A stretch of 64,000 nucleotides of DNA from Allosphingosinicella deserti (GTDB lineage Bacteria; Pseudomonadota; Alphaproteobacteria; Sphingomonadales; Sphingomonadaceae): contig NZ_PXYI01000001.1 of the NCBI RefSeq assembly GCF_003012735.1, positions 496,001-560,000 of the forward strand. Direction: 5' to 3'. The notes under the pieces were generated by a model that saw only the letters and a list, made by a program, of their open reading frames with translations, did no database searches and was not told the origin of the DNA. Position numbers and translations under genes: made by a program. Within the stretch, counting starts at the first letter, position 1. Each line of letters opens with the position of its first letter. This document shows positions 1 to 8,924 of this stretch, piece by piece.

Positions 1-804
1 GCCGACCTGGTCGGCCATCCCGATCGTGACGCCGAATTCGGCGCTGTTCTGGCCGGGGGCGGTCGTGCCGTTATCGATCGACACCATTGCGACGACGTTG
101 TCGAGCAGCACTGCGGATGCACCCGATCCGACTTCCTCGGTGATCGTGAAGATGAAGTGGATATCGACGGGCACGCGCACCCGGTCGTCGACCATCGCCT
201 TGAGCGCCGCCAGCATCGCGGCCACTCCGGCTTTGTCGTCGAGATGGCGGGATACGATGTAGCCGTTGTCGAGGAATTCCGTACCCGTGTCGATCGCGAC
301 ATGATCGCCGATGTTGATGCCGAGCGCCTCGACGCTCTTGCGATCAGTGCAATCGGCGTCGACCCGAAGCTCGACATGCTGCCAGCCGACGGGCTGGGTA
401 TCGATTTCCTCGTTGAAGGTATGGCCCGAGGCCTTGAGCGGCAGGATCGTGCCGCGGAACGCACCTTCATCGCTGAGGATGGTGCAGCGCGTCGTTTCGG
501 CCGCCCGAGCCGACCAGGTGCCCACCGGCACCAACTCGAGCCGGCCATTGTCCTTGATCATCTTCACCGTCGCGCCGAGCGTATCGAGGTGCGAGACGAT
601 CGCTCGCGCGCCCTCGACCTCGCGCCCGCGGTATAGAGCGAGAATGGCGCCGCGGCGGGTAACCGAGAAGGGTACGCCCATCCGCTCCAGTTCCTCCGAC
701 AGATAGCGGACGATCGGATCGGTGTAGCCGGTCGGGCTCGGGATCGCGAGCAGCCGCTGCAGCTGGTCGGCAAGATAGTCGGTATCAATGTTGGGCAGCG
801 GCAT
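1..804 (-). CDS. NAGGN-system M42 family metallopeptidase (3' part outside window)
   Basis: The frame is open from an ATG at 804 to the left edge: 268 codons, with the C-terminus missing. It reads as an M42 (glutamyl aminopeptidase/endoglucanase-like) zinc peptidase. Metal-ligand style motifs are visible: SHLDTLG with His72, LDDKAG with Asp190, and TEEVG with Glu223 and Glu224. It overlaps the end of the upstream NAGGN synthetase gene by 20 bp, so the two are probably translationally coupled. M42 peptidases are the usual third gene of NAGGN osmolyte clusters. Its substrate is not established; turnover of the dipeptide amide is an inference from context. Confidence 0.88.
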   Translation of the reverse strand, partial: MPLPNIDTDYLADQLQRLLAIPSPTGYTDPIVRYLSEELERMGVPFSVTRRGAILALYRGREVEGARAIVSHLDTLGATVKMIKDNGRLELVPVGTWSARAAETTRCTILSDEGAFRGTILPLKASGHTFNEEIDTQPVGWQHVELRVDADCTDRKSVEALGINIGDHVAIDTGTEFLDNGYIVSRHLDDKAGVAAMLAALKAMVDDRVRVPVDIHFIFTITEEVGSGASAVLLDNVVAMVSIDNGTTAPGQNSAEFGVTIGMADQVG

Positions 805-2545
805 CGGCCCTCCTGGCGGTGCGTGCGGCGGCGGGCATGCTGAGCGGGAACAGCAGGTCGACGAAGCGTTCCGCAGTCGGCTGCGGTTCGTGATTGGCGA
901 GGCCGGGCCGCTCGTTGGCCTCGATGAAGACGTAGTCGGGCTCGGTCGGATTGGGCACGATGAAATCGACTCCGACCACCGGAATGTCGATCGCCCTCGC
1001 GACTCTGATCGCCGCCTCGACGAGGCGCGGATGGACCAGCGCGGTGACGTCGTGAATGGTGCCGCCGGTGTGGAGGTTCGCCGCCTTGCGGACCGCGAAG
1101 GCGGCGCCCTCGGGAGGGACATCGTCCAGCCCATAGCCGGCCTTGGCGACGCAACGCTCGGTCTCGGCATCGAGCGGGATCCTGGACTCGCCGCCCGTCG
1201 CCGCCGCGCGGCGACGCGATTGCCGCTCGATCAACTGGCGGACGCTGTCGCGGCCGTTGCCGATCACCTCGGCCGGGCGCCGGATGGCGGCGGCGACCAG
1301 CTTGTAGCCGATCACCACCAGACGGAGATCATCGCCCTTGTGGAAGCTTTCGACCAACACGCGATCACTGTGACGGCGCGCGATGGCGATCGCCGTCTCC
1401 ACGCTCTCGATCGTGTCGAGATCGACGGCGACGCCGCGCCCTTGCTCGCCGCGCGCCGGCTTGACGACCAACGAGCCGTGCTTGGCCAGCATCGCCTTCA
1501 CGGCCTCGACATCGTTGGCTTCGATTTCGTCGGGCACCGACACACCGGCCGCGTGGACGATCCGGCGAGTCATCGCCTTGTCGTCGCAGATCGACAGTGA
1601 CACCGCGGTGGTGAGATCTGACAGGGATTCGCGACAGCGAATATTGCGGCCGCCGGAGCGCAGCTCGAAGAGGCCGCCCTCGGCATCGATCACCTCGACT
1701 CCGATGCCGCGGCGCCGGGCCTCGTTGATGATGATCCGCGCATAGGGGTTCATCGCCTTGGCCGGATCGTTGCCGGCGAACAGCCGCTCGTTGATGACGT
1801 TGCGGCGTTTGACCGCGAACACCGGCAGCCGATGGAAGCCGAGCTTCTCGTATAGTCCGATCGCCCCATGATTGTCGTGCAGCACCGACAGGTCCATCGT
1901 CGCCGCGCCCCGCGCGATATAATGTTCGGCGAGCCAGCGGATCAGGGCCTCGCCGACGCCGGGGTGCGGCGTCTGCGGGTCGACGGCAAGCGTCCACAGC
2001 GACGATCCCTTCTCCGGATCGTCGAAGGCGCAGCCATGATCGATCCCGGTAACGGTGCCGATGATGGCGCCGGTCTCCTCGTCCTCGGCAACGAAATAGG
2101 TGAGCAGCCGGCCATTGCGATGTTGCTCGAAGAAATCGGGCCGCACCTCGATCATCCGGTGCAGGGCATAGAGGCGGTTGACCCCGTCAATGTCGGTGTC
2201 GGGCACCAGACGCCGGACGAAGAAGCCCGAAGGCCGTCGGCCCGCGGCCCGGTAGGTGGCAAGCGTCAAGCGGAAGGTGTGCGAGGGATCGAGGAAGAGC
2301 TCGGCCGGCGCGGCCGCGAGCACGACATGCGGATCGGTCACGTACATGGCGATGTCGCGCTGCTCCGGCCCTTCGGCCCGCAGTTCCGAAAGCAGATATT
2401 CGGCATTTTCGAAACTGTGCGCGAACAGGATCCGTCCCCAGCCGCAGTCGGCGAGCGCGTTCGCCCGCGGCTGCGGTCCGTGCGGATTCTTGAGGAACGG
2501 GAACAGGGCGGCGCGCCCGCGATGATGATCGGTGCGACTGGCCAT
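785..2545 (-). CDS. ngg: N-acetylglutaminylglutamine synthetase (GNAT plus ATP-grasp)
   Basis: This 586-residue protein joins two modules. Residues about 110-250 form a GNAT acetyltransferase (LYEKLGFHRLPVF near the end of the fold). Residues about 270-570 form an ATP-grasp ligase (VVKPARGEQGRGV, then VGVDFIV and FIEANERPG). This architecture is that of the enzyme that acetylates and condenses glutamine to make N-acetylglutaminylglutamine, the precursor of the osmoprotectant NAGGN. The chosen ATG (2543-2545) shares one base with the stop of the upstream amidotransferase (TGATG). The frame stays open upstream for another 350 codons, but that part is the shadow of the amidotransferase gene. It acts in the cytoplasm. 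Confidence 0.93.
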   Translation of the reverse strand: MASRTDHHRGRAALFPFLKNPHGPQPRANALADCGWGRILFAHSFENAEYLLSELRAEGPEQRDIAMYVTDPHVVLAAAPAELFLDPSHTFRLTLATYRAAGRRPSGFFVRRLVPDTDIDGVNRLYALHRMIEVRPDFFEQHRNGRLLTYFVAEDEETGAIIGTVTGIDHGCAFDDPEKGSSLWTLAVDPQTPHPGVGEALIRWLAEHYIARGAATMDLSVLHDNHGAIGLYEKLGFHRLPVFAVKRRNVINERLFAGNDPAKAMNPYARIIINEARRRGIGVEVIDAEGGLFELRSGGRNIRCRESLSDLTTAVSLSICDDKAMTRRIVHAAGVSVPDEIEANDVEAVKAMLAKHGSLVVKPARGEQGRGVAVDLDTIESVETAIAIARRHSDRVLVESFHKGDDLRLVVIGYKLVAAAIRRPAEVIGNGRDSVRQLIERQSRRRAAATGGESRIPLDAETERCVAKAGYGLDDVPPEGAAFAVRKAANLHTGGTIHDVTALVHPRLVEAAIRVARAIDIPVVGVDFIVPNPTEPDYVFIEANERPGLANHEPQPTAERFVDLLFPLSMPAAARTARRADAAAQH

Positions 2546-4323
2546 CAGCCGACCCTGTGCGACTGCAGCCAGAGTTCGATCAGGCCCACCTGCCACAGCT
2601 CCGAGCCGCGCAACGGCGTGATATGTCCGGTCGGATCCGCGAACAGCATGTCGAGATAATCCCGCGAGAACAGTCCGCGTTCCCTCGCCGGCGCGCTCGA
2701 GAGCGCGTCGCGGACGAGATCGAGATAGGGGCCATCGATATATTTGAGCGCCGGGACCGGGAAATAGCCCTTCGGGCGATCGATCACCTCGGACGGGATC
2801 ACCTGACGGGCGACATCCTTCAAGATGCCCTTGCCCCCGCCGGCGAGCTTCAGTGAGGACGGGATTCGGGCGGCGAGTTCGGCAAGATCGTGATCGAGGA
2901 ACGGCACTCGTGCTTCGAGGCCCCAGGCCATCGTCATGTTGTCGACCCGCTTCACCGGATCGTCGACGAGCATCACGTGGGAATCGATCCTGAGCGCCTT
3001 GGCGACCGGATCGGCAGCGCCGGCGCGGGCGAAATGGCCTCGGACATAGTCGAGCGGACCGCTGCCGCCGTTCCGCCACTCCGCGCCGAGATGGCGGTTC
3101 AGGGTTGCGGCATCGCGATCGAAGAAGGCGTGGGCGTAGGTGTCGACCGGATCGCCGGGCCCCGCCATCGGCGGATACCAATGATAGCCGGCGAAGACCT
3201 CGTCCGCACCCTGTCCGGACTGGACCACCTTGATGTGCTTGGCGACTTCGCGAGAGAGCAGGTAGAAGCCGATATTGTCGTAGCTGACCATCGGTTCGGC
3301 CATCGCCTCGATCGCGCCGGGGAGCTCGCGCAGCAGGTCTTCCGAGGGCACGAACAGCTTGTGATGGTTGGTGCCGTAATGGCCTGCGATCAGATCGGAA
3401 TAGACGAACTCGTCGCCCTTCTCGCCATGGGCTTCCTCGAAGCCGATCGAGAAGGTCGACAGGCCGTGCTGCCCCATCTCGGCGAGCAGGCCGACGATCA
3501 GGCTCGAATCGACCCCGCCCGAGAGCAGCACGCCGACCGGCACGTCCGCGACCATCCGGCGCTCGACGGCGGTGCGCAATGAGTCGAGCAGCATCTCCCG
3601 CCACTCGGCGTCGCTGCGGCCCGCATCGCCGTCCTGCGGACCAAAGGGCGGATCCCAGTAAAGGTGATCCTCGAACGCACCATCCTCGTCATAGATTCGG
3701 ACGGTGGCCGGCGGCAGCTTGCGAACGCCCTTGAGGATGGTGAAGGGCGGCGGCACCACTGCGTGCCAGCTCATGTAGAAATGCAGTGCATCGCGGTCGA
3801 TGCCGGTGTCGAGATCGCCTGCGGCGACGATCCCGGGCAATGTCGAGGCGAAGCGCAGCCGGTCCGGCTTGGCGGAATAATAAAGCGGTTTGATGCCGAA
3901 CCGATCGCGGGCGAGGATCACCCGGCCGCTGTCCCGTTCATGGATGGCGAAGGCGAACATGCCCTTGAACCGGCGGACGCAGTCACGCCCCCAGGCATGC
4001 CATGCCTTGAGGATCACCTCGGTGTCGCCGCCCGAGAAGAAGCGGTAGCCGAGCCCCTGCAATTCTTCGCGCAGCGGCTGGTAATTGTAGATGCAGCCGT
4101 TGAAGACGAGGTCGAGCCCAAGCTCCGGATCGGCCATTGGCTGGGCCGAGCGCTGCGAGAGATCGATGATCTTGAGCCTCTGATGGCCAAGACCGACCCG
4201 GCCGCGCATCAGCTGTCCGCAGGAATCCGGGCCACGCCGGGACTGGCTTCTCATCATCGTGGCGACCGCCGCGGCATCGGCGATGCCGGAGCGGAAACGG
4301 ACCTCACCGGCAATACCGCACAT
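2545..4323 (-). CDS. asnO: N-acetylglutaminylglutamine amidotransferase (asparagine synthetase-like)
   Basis: This 592-residue class II glutamine amidotransferase begins MCGIAGEV, so Cys2 is the predicted nucleophile after Met removal. The glutaminase domain covers about residues 2-200. The synthetase domain carries the ATP-pyrophosphatase loop SGGVDSS at 268-274. In NAGGN producers this AsnB-like protein amidates N-acetylglutaminylglutamine; ordinary asparagine synthetase is the alternative, but the adjacent NAGGN synthetase and M42 peptidase decide for the osmolyte role. It is the first gene of the minus-strand cassette, with about 140 bp of non-coding DNA upstream. Osmotic induction is likely from family knowledge, but no regulator site was recognised. 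Confidence 0.93.
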   Translation of the reverse strand: MCGIAGEVRFRSGIADAAAVATMMRSQSRRGPDSCGQLMRGRVGLGHQRLKIIDLSQRSAQPMADPELGLDLVFNGCIYNYQPLREELQGLGYRFFSGGDTEVILKAWHAWGRDCVRRFKGMFAFAIHERDSGRVILARDRFGIKPLYYSAKPDRLRFASTLPGIVAAGDLDTGIDRDALHFYMSWHAVVPPPFTILKGVRKLPPATVRIYDEDGAFEDHLYWDPPFGPQDGDAGRSDAEWREMLLDSLRTAVERRMVADVPVGVLLSGGVDSSLIVGLLAEMGQHGLSTFSIGFEEAHGEKGDEFVYSDLIAGHYGTNHHKLFVPSEDLLRELPGAIEAMAEPMVSYDNIGFYLLSREVAKHIKVVQSGQGADEVFAGYHWYPPMAGPGDPVDTYAHAFFDRDAATLNRHLGAEWRNGGSGPLDYVRGHFARAGAADPVAKALRIDSHVMLVDDPVKRVDNMTMAWGLEARVPFLDHDLAELAARIPSSLKLAGGGKGILKDVARQVIPSEVIDRPKGYFPVPALKYIDGPYLDLVRDALSSAPARERGLFSRDYLDMLFADPTGHITPLRGSELWQVGLIELWLQSHRVG

Positions 4324-4462
4324 CAGGCGGCCGCCTTGTTCATAGCGTGACTGTGAATCATTCTTCCGGAGGAGCTGAGGAGAGGAATGACCGGTGAACG
4401 GGGCTGGCCGCGAAACGATCCCGCAATTGAGCCAGGTTAAGAGGATTGGCGCCTGGTGGGCG

Positions 4463-5332
4463 TCAGCGGCCGGTCACCCGGCGACACACGGCGTCGAGCT
4501 TTGCCAACATCTCCGGATCGCGCGCATCCGGTGCGGTGATCAGGGCCTGATCGAGCACGGTATCGATCGGCGAGGCTTCGCGATCGGCGGGCAGGGCCTT
4601 GGCGAACAGCTCCACCATCGCGCGCGCCGTGACCGCGTTCGCCATCAGCTGGGCAATGATTTCGGCGACTTCGACCGGCTTGTCGCCGACCCGCCAGCAA
4701 TCGTAATCGGTGACCATGCCGACGAGCGCATAAGGAAGCTCCGCCTCCCGGGCGAGCTTCGCTTCCGGCATCGCGGTCATGCCGATCACGTCGCAGCCCC
4801 ATTGGCGGTACAGTTCGCTCTCGGCACGCGAGGAGAATTGCGGGCCTTCCATCGCGAGGTAGGTGCCGCCGCGGGTTACCGCGGCGCCTGCGGCCTCTGC
4901 CGCGCCCGCAAGGGTCTCGGCGAGACGCGGGCAGACGGGGTCGGCCATCGAAACGTGGGCGACGAGCCCCGGGCCGAAGAAGCTGGAGGCCCGGCCGACG
5001 GTGCGATCGATGAACTGATCGACCACAACGAAGCGTCCGGGCGGCAATTCTTCGCGGAGCGAGCCGATCGCCGAGATCGCGACGATATCCGTGCAACCGG
5101 CGCGCTTCAGGGCGTCGAGATTGGCCCGGACGTTGAGATCGCCGGGCGGAATGCGGTGTCCACGGCCATGGCGCGGCAGGAAGACGAACTTGTGTCCGTG
5201 CAGGCGGCCGACGAGCAATTCGTCGGAAGGGGGACCCCAAGGCGTGTCGACCGCGATCCATTGCGCGTCCTCCAGCGCGTCCAGTTCATACAGGCCGGAG
5301 CCACCGATGATGCCGATCGTCCATTCGCTCAT
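4463..5332 (-). CDS. mtnP: S-methyl-5'-thioadenosine phosphorylase
   Basis: This 289-residue protein of the PNP/MTAP family catalyses phosphorolysis of methylthioadenosine to adenine and methylthioribose-1-phosphate (methionine salvage, polyamine by-product recycling). Visible signatures are GGSGLY near the N-terminus, RHGRGHRIPP (MTAP-type phosphate site), AMEGPQFSSRAES, and VTDYDCW, whose Asp favours 6-aminopurines. The start is the ATG in MSEWTIG. The frame continues upstream into the antisense-like shadow of the neighbouring methyltransferase gene, so the longer version is rejected. It stands 61 bp downstream of the exported methyltransferase gene, possibly on the same transcript. Confidence 0.93.
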   Translation of the reverse strand: MSEWTIGIIGGSGLYELDALEDAQWIAVDTPWGPPSDELLVGRLHGHKFVFLPRHGRGHRIPPGDLNVRANLDALKRAGCTDIVAISAIGSLREELPPGRFVVVDQFIDRTVGRASSFFGPGLVAHVSMADPVCPRLAETLAGAAEAAGAAVTRGGTYLAMEGPQFSSRAESELYRQWGCDVIGMTAMPEAKLAREAELPYALVGMVTDYDCWRVGDKPVEVAEIIAQLMANAVTARAMVELFAKALPADREASPIDTVLDQALITAPDARDPEMLAKLDAVCRRVTGR

Positions 5333-5393
5333 GATCGCCGTCGTAGGCGGGGCAAGGCCGCTTCGACAAGCCGTCGCCGACACGATGGTGCGG

Positions 5394-6152
5394 TCAGCGC
5401 GCGGGTTTCCTGAAACGGTAGACGAAGCGATCGGTCTTGCCGCGGATGGCGGGGTCGAACACATTCTTGCTGTGATCGTCTTCGGCAAGCGCAAGCAGAT
5501 CGCTCTGCCCGTCGAAGACGAAGCCGGCGGCCTCGAAATCGGCACGTACCCTGGCTGGATCGATGCGATGAAGCTTTTCGACGATCTCGCGTGTGTCGCC
5601 GGCGGGGCCGACATGATCGACGACGCCGACGATCCCGCCGGACCTAGTCGCCTCGAAGACCGCCTGCAGGAAGGCCGGCGGGTCCATGCGTGGAAAATTA
5701 TACTGAGCGCTCTGCCAGTAGGTGTCGTGGTAGACGAGGTGCAGAAGGACGAAATCGAACGCCTGGCTCGGTAACGACACGGCGTTGGCGGGAGTGGCAA
5801 AGATACCAGCGTTCGGCGTTCGAGCCTTGAGCTCAGCCCAGGCGGCTCGGCTCTTGTCGGTTGAGAAGTTGGCAGGATTCCAGGCCAGGGCCAGGCCCTT
5901 GGGACCGACTGCCCGTGCCATGATCTCGGTATAATAGCCGGACCCGGCGAACAGATCGAGCGCCCGGTCCCCGACTTCGAGGCCAAGGAAGTGCAGGACC
6001 TCGGCAGGCTTTCGACTCGCATCCAATTCCACCGCGTCGGCCGGCCGTCCGCTCGCCGCCAGCGCCGCTGCAGCGTCGGCGGGCCTCGCCCCGGCACTTG
6101 CTGCGGCACAGGGCAGCAATATGCTTGCCGCGATCAGCCCGATCCTGCGCAT
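5394..6152 (-). CDS. Exported class I methyltransferase-like protein
   Basis: The first 22 or so residues of this 252-residue protein form a typical Sec signal (MRRIGLIAASILLP, cut near SAGARP). The mature part has a Rossmann SAM-binding start, LDLFAGSGYYTEIMA at about residues 66-80, followed by a motif-II-like DFVLLHLVYHD segment. This matches the group of predicted exported methyltransferases found in proteobacteria, whose substrate is unknown. A periplasmic SAM-dependent enzyme is puzzling because SAM is cytoplasmic, so it may bind another ligand or act before export. It precedes mtnP, which might link it to sulfur-nucleoside metabolism; that is inference. Confidence 0.8.
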   Translation of the reverse strand: MRRIGLIAASILLPCAAASAGARPADAAAALAASGRPADAVELDASRKPAEVLHFLGLEVGDRALDLFAGSGYYTEIMARAVGPKGLALAWNPANFSTDKSRAAWAELKARTPNAGIFATPANAVSLPSQAFDFVLLHLVYHDTYWQSAQYNFPRMDPPAFLQAVFEATRSGGIVGVVDHVGPAGDTREIVEKLHRIDPARVRADFEAAGFVFDGQSDLLALAEDDHSKNVFDPAIRGKTDRFVYRFRKPAR

Positions 6153-6563
6153 GATGGCTCCTCCCCCCGATCTTTTCTTACACCTACGCTGCCGCGCGGC
6201 GCAGGAAAAGCGATGTCCATGCGACCAAAGCCGCCCACGGTTCGACCGGGAGACAGGAACGCCGCCTGTGGATATCTGAGAGGATTACCTGTGGGCTGAG
6301 GTGAAGAGGCTGCGGAAAAAAACTCCGCTTCGGTGATTTCAACCAGCGAAGAGGATTCGCTTTGACGGCAAAAGCAGGTTAAAAAAGACAGCAAGGTCCG
6401 TTGCTTGGCGCGGTCGGGTAGATCGACGGGTCAGACTGGGGCAGCGGATCACAGGCGGGGATTGTCACGCTGCGGGCGCGAAAGCTGCTCCGAAATGGAG
6501 CAAGGCATGGCTGTCGCCGCTCGAAAGTGGAGATAATCTTCGTCCGAGCAGGAGTGGCGGACG
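6153..6563. other. Intergenic region, no gene recognised
   Basis: This 411-bp region lies between two divergent genes. Short frames exist on both strands but lack ribosome sites and protein-like composition. The part around 6300-6400 is richer in A and T than its surroundings and probably holds promoters. No clear operator or RNA structure was recognised. Confidence 0.5.
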
Positions 6564-7466
6564 ATGCGGTCGCGAGCGGAGTGTAGCAGGGATCGACGGG
6601 CAGCGATCATCTATGATGATGCGCCGTCCTTGCTTCTGTTCGGGCACGAGCCAGCGATCCAGACAGGGCGGCGCGCGGCTGCCGCGGGAGGCTTCCGGGT
6701 CCTTGGGGAGGCGACCTCGCCGGGGAAGGCCGTCACCGCTGCGCGCGCAGTTCCGGCCGACGGAATTCTCGTCATTGCCGACTCGGCAGCATCATCCGGA
6801 GAAATCCTCTCGTCGCTGGAGGGTGCGAAGCTCGATCCGGCAATGCCGGTCGTGGTGGTCTCCCCTGGTGCCGATCATGACCTGGGCCGGAATCATTCGA
6901 ACGATATCATTCGAACCATCATCGCGAACGATCCAGCCAGTCTCCTTCTGGTTCTCCGAGATCTGGCGGTGCCCCGTGCGGTCCGTTTCCACGATGCCAA
7001 GAACCATGGTGGGCCGCGGCTGCAGCAACTCAGCGAGGAGGTCGGGCGAATCGCTAACATCCTCGCCTCCCTGTCGGAAGACGACGGACCCGAGGATCTC
7101 GAGCGGGACGAGGGCATGCGCATCGACGCCGCGTTGGTGCGATCGGTGATCCGCGTGCGCCGGCTGCGCGATCATTTCTTCCGAAGCGCGATGTTCGCAG
7201 ACCCTGCCTGGGACATGCTGCTGGATCTCTATGCGGCCCGGCTTGAACGGCAGCGCGTCGCCGTGTCCAGCCTCTGCATCGCCGCCGCGGTGCCAGCAAC
7301 AACGGCGCTTCGCTGGATCAAGACGATGACCGACCAGCGGCTGTTCGTCCGGGTGGCCGATCCGCAGGACGGCCGGCGGGTGTTCATCGAGCTGTCCGAC
7401 GAAGCTGCGGCGGGGCTCGAGGCCTATCTCAAGGCCGCCCAGCGGATCTGTCCGCTGATCGTGTGA
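6564..7466 (+). CDS. MarR-like winged-helix protein with receiver-like N-terminal region
   Basis: This 300-residue protein has two parts. Residues about 15-115 have an alternating alpha/beta pattern with hydrophobic strands (PSLLLFG, DGILVIAD, PVVVVSP) like a response-regulator receiver, but no convincing phospho-acceptor Asp and Lys set. Residues about 190-295 form a winged helix: a helical hairpin, then VSSLCIAAAVPATTALRWIK as helix-turn-helix and RRVFIELSDEA as the wing, resembling MarR-type proteins of sphingomonads. It is probably a cytoplasmic transcription regulator. ATG 6564 has only a weak ribosome site (GGCGG); the receiver-like part begins about 14 codons later, where no ATG exists. 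Target genes are unknown. Confidence 0.7.
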   Translation: MRSRAECSRDRRAAIIYDDAPSLLLFGHEPAIQTGRRAAAAGGFRVLGEATSPGKAVTAARAVPADGILVIADSAASSGEILSSLEGAKLDPAMPVVVVSPGADHDLGRNHSNDIIRTIIANDPASLLLVLRDLAVPRAVRFHDAKNHGGPRLQQLSEEVGRIANILASLSEDDGPEDLERDEGMRIDAALVRSVIRVRRLRDHFFRSAMFADPAWDMLLDLYAARLERQRVAVSSLCIAAAVPATTALRWIKTMTDQRLFVRVADPQDGRRVFIELSDEAAAGLEAYLKAAQRICPLIV

Positions 7467-7525
7467 TCGGCGACGCCGGGAGCGCGCGGCACGGAACGCT
7501 GAGCGCCCTGGGCTGGCTGTTCGCA

Positions 7526-8095
7526 TCAGAGGTCGCGAACCGCCTTCAGCACCCGCCCGATGACGATAAACTCCTCCTGGCCGGGGTAGATCGTCCTGTG
7601 CTCCTTGTTGGTGGAGCATGGTTCGAGGCGTGCAGGCTGATCCTGATATTGCTTGAAGGTGGTTTCGCCGGAGGCGTTGCGGACGACATAATAGCGCCGC
7701 GGCAGCAGCTCGCGCCGGCTGGGATCGACGATCACCGCCTCGCCGTCGTCGACCACCTTGTTCATCGAATCGCCTTCGACGATGACGACGAACGCATCGG
7801 TGCTGAGGTCGCTGTCGGGGCTAGGCATGTGTCCGCGGACATGCTCGAAACCCTCTTTCCAGGCGCCGGCGGACACCAAACCCACGATCGGCAGCATGTG
7901 GGGCCGGGCCGGACGGCCCTCGTCATTGTCCAAGCCGAAATAGCGCCGGAGAATGTTTCCTTCCTCCAGCTTCAGATTGCGCTTGCCGCTCAGCGTTTTC
8001 GACATCTTGTCCGGCGTGATCCCGATGAGACGCGCGAGCCCCGCCTGGTTCTCGCCCCGCTCCTCCATCAGTCGCTTCAGTTGTTCGACGTTCAT
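7526..8095 (-). CDS. XRE/S24 self-cleaving repressor (LexA/CI-like)
   Basis: This 189-residue protein has an N-terminal helix-turn-helix (about residues 14-40) and a C-terminal S24 peptidase fold. The predicted cleavage bond is Ala76-Gly77 in LVSAGAW. The nucleophile is Ser110 in GDSM, and the general base is Lys148 in TTFKQY. These are the residues expected of LexA/CI-type repressors that self-cleave when RecA is activated. The start is set at the ATG of MNVEQL; 13 extra upstream codons are possible but run into the operator region. It diverges from the gene at 8221 with paired inverted repeats between, so autoregulation and control of that gene are likely. No phage structural genes are nearby. 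Confidence 0.87.
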   Translation of the reverse strand: MNVEQLKRLMEERGENQAGLARLIGITPDKMSKTLSGKRNLKLEEGNILRRYFGLDNDEGRPARPHMLPIVGLVSAGAWKEGFEHVRGHMPSPDSDLSTDAFVVIVEGDSMNKVVDDGEAVIVDPSRRELLPRRYYVVRNASGETTFKQYQDQPARLEPCSTNKEHRTIYPGQEEFIVIGRVLKAVRDL

Positions 8096-8121
8096 GGACC
8101 TGCTCGCGCCATTATTATGTG

Positions 8122-8170
8122 GCGAATATCGCAATAAACCGCTTGCGAATCAAGTGCGAAATTCGCAATA
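8122..8170. promoter_or_regulatory. Paired operator of the S24 repressor
   Basis: Two near-identical 15-bp elements lie exactly 34 bp apart, GCGAATATCGCAATA at 8122-8136 and GCGAAATTCGCAATA at 8156-8170. Each contains the palindrome GCGA-N3-TCGC. A further half-site, TTGCGAA, sits between them at 8143-8149. The position between the divergent repressor and the gene at 8221 is typical of a CI-like operator. Confidence 0.65.
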
Positions 8171-8220
8171 TGAGTGGCGACTCGGCAAATGGGCCGATGC
8201 GCGGTGAAATGGAGATGTAA

Positions 8221-8871
8221 GTGGCGAGCGGGCGCGGCAAGGCAGGGCGTAAACCCAAAGCGGGAGCGCGGTACAAATGCGGCAGGCTGCGGCCTGTCCG
8301 CGAACAGGGGAATGACCGCATCGCCGCCCTGGCCGCGCGCTTCCAGCCTTTCCAGGGCGGCAAGGCCGGTCAATGGGTGCGGGATTCAGCGATCGGGCGC
8401 GCGTGGGCGGTAGGGCTGCTCGACGGCCATGATGCCGATCCGTCGGCGATCCGCGACGCTGGTCTGGGCTATGCGGCGCGTTACTGGAGTAATTATCCAA
8501 CCGCCGCAGGAGTCGCCAATTACGAGGGTGTCGACCGGCGGGGACGGGGGCTGACGGGCGGCGGGGCTGATCCCGGCGGATTGGCTTTCCAGCGCCTCGA
8601 TCGTGCGATCGCCGCCACCGGACGAGCCTCCTACGAGGCGGTTCAGAGCCTGGTCGTCGACACCCATTGGTCTCCACAGGACAATCCCGCCTGGCTCGAC
8701 CGGCTGATCAATGCGCGTCTGGTGCATGCTGGCGTGCACGCGGACGGTCCTTTCCCGACCACGGCGGACTTCGATCGGCTCAAGCTTGCCGTCGAAGGAT
8801 TGCTCGCCACCGTGCGCGGAGAGCGAACGCGCTCGACCAGACCGATTGCGCGATCCGGCAACCTCGGATAA
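8221..8871 (+). CDS. Hypothetical protein divergent from the S24 repressor
   Basis: This 216-residue protein starts at GTG, with a GGAGA ribosome site six bases upstream. The first 35 residues are very basic (GRGKAGRKPKAGARYK). The rest contains an aromatic-rich middle (YAARYWSNYP) and a hydrophilic C-terminus; there is no signal peptide or membrane segment. I do not recognise the family. Because its promoter shares the operator pair with the LexA-like repressor, it is a candidate damage-induced gene. The basic start would suit DNA or RNA binding. The GTG is chosen because the frame upstream lies in the operator region. Confidence 0.6.
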   Translation: MASGRGKAGRKPKAGARYKCGRLRPVREQGNDRIAALAARFQPFQGGKAGQWVRDSAIGRAWAVGLLDGHDADPSAIRDAGLGYAARYWSNYPTAAGVANYEGVDRRGRGLTGGGADPGGLAFQRLDRAIAATGRASYEAVQSLVVDTHWSPQDNPAWLDRLINARLVHAGVHADGPFPTTADFDRLKLAVEGLLATVRGERTRSTRPIARSGNLG

Positions 8872-8924
8872 CCTGTTGCACAACAGGGGTAATGCGCGAG
8901 AAATTGCGCCGGGGGGCTGTTGAT

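Noticed and set aside
4387-4440. 17-residue frame with a good ribosome-like site between asnO and mtnP
   Set aside because: Too short and without composition bias or conservation evidence.
7526-8871. Prophage remnant suggested by the CI-like repressor
   Set aside because: No integrase, structural or lysis genes and no attachment-site repeats are near.
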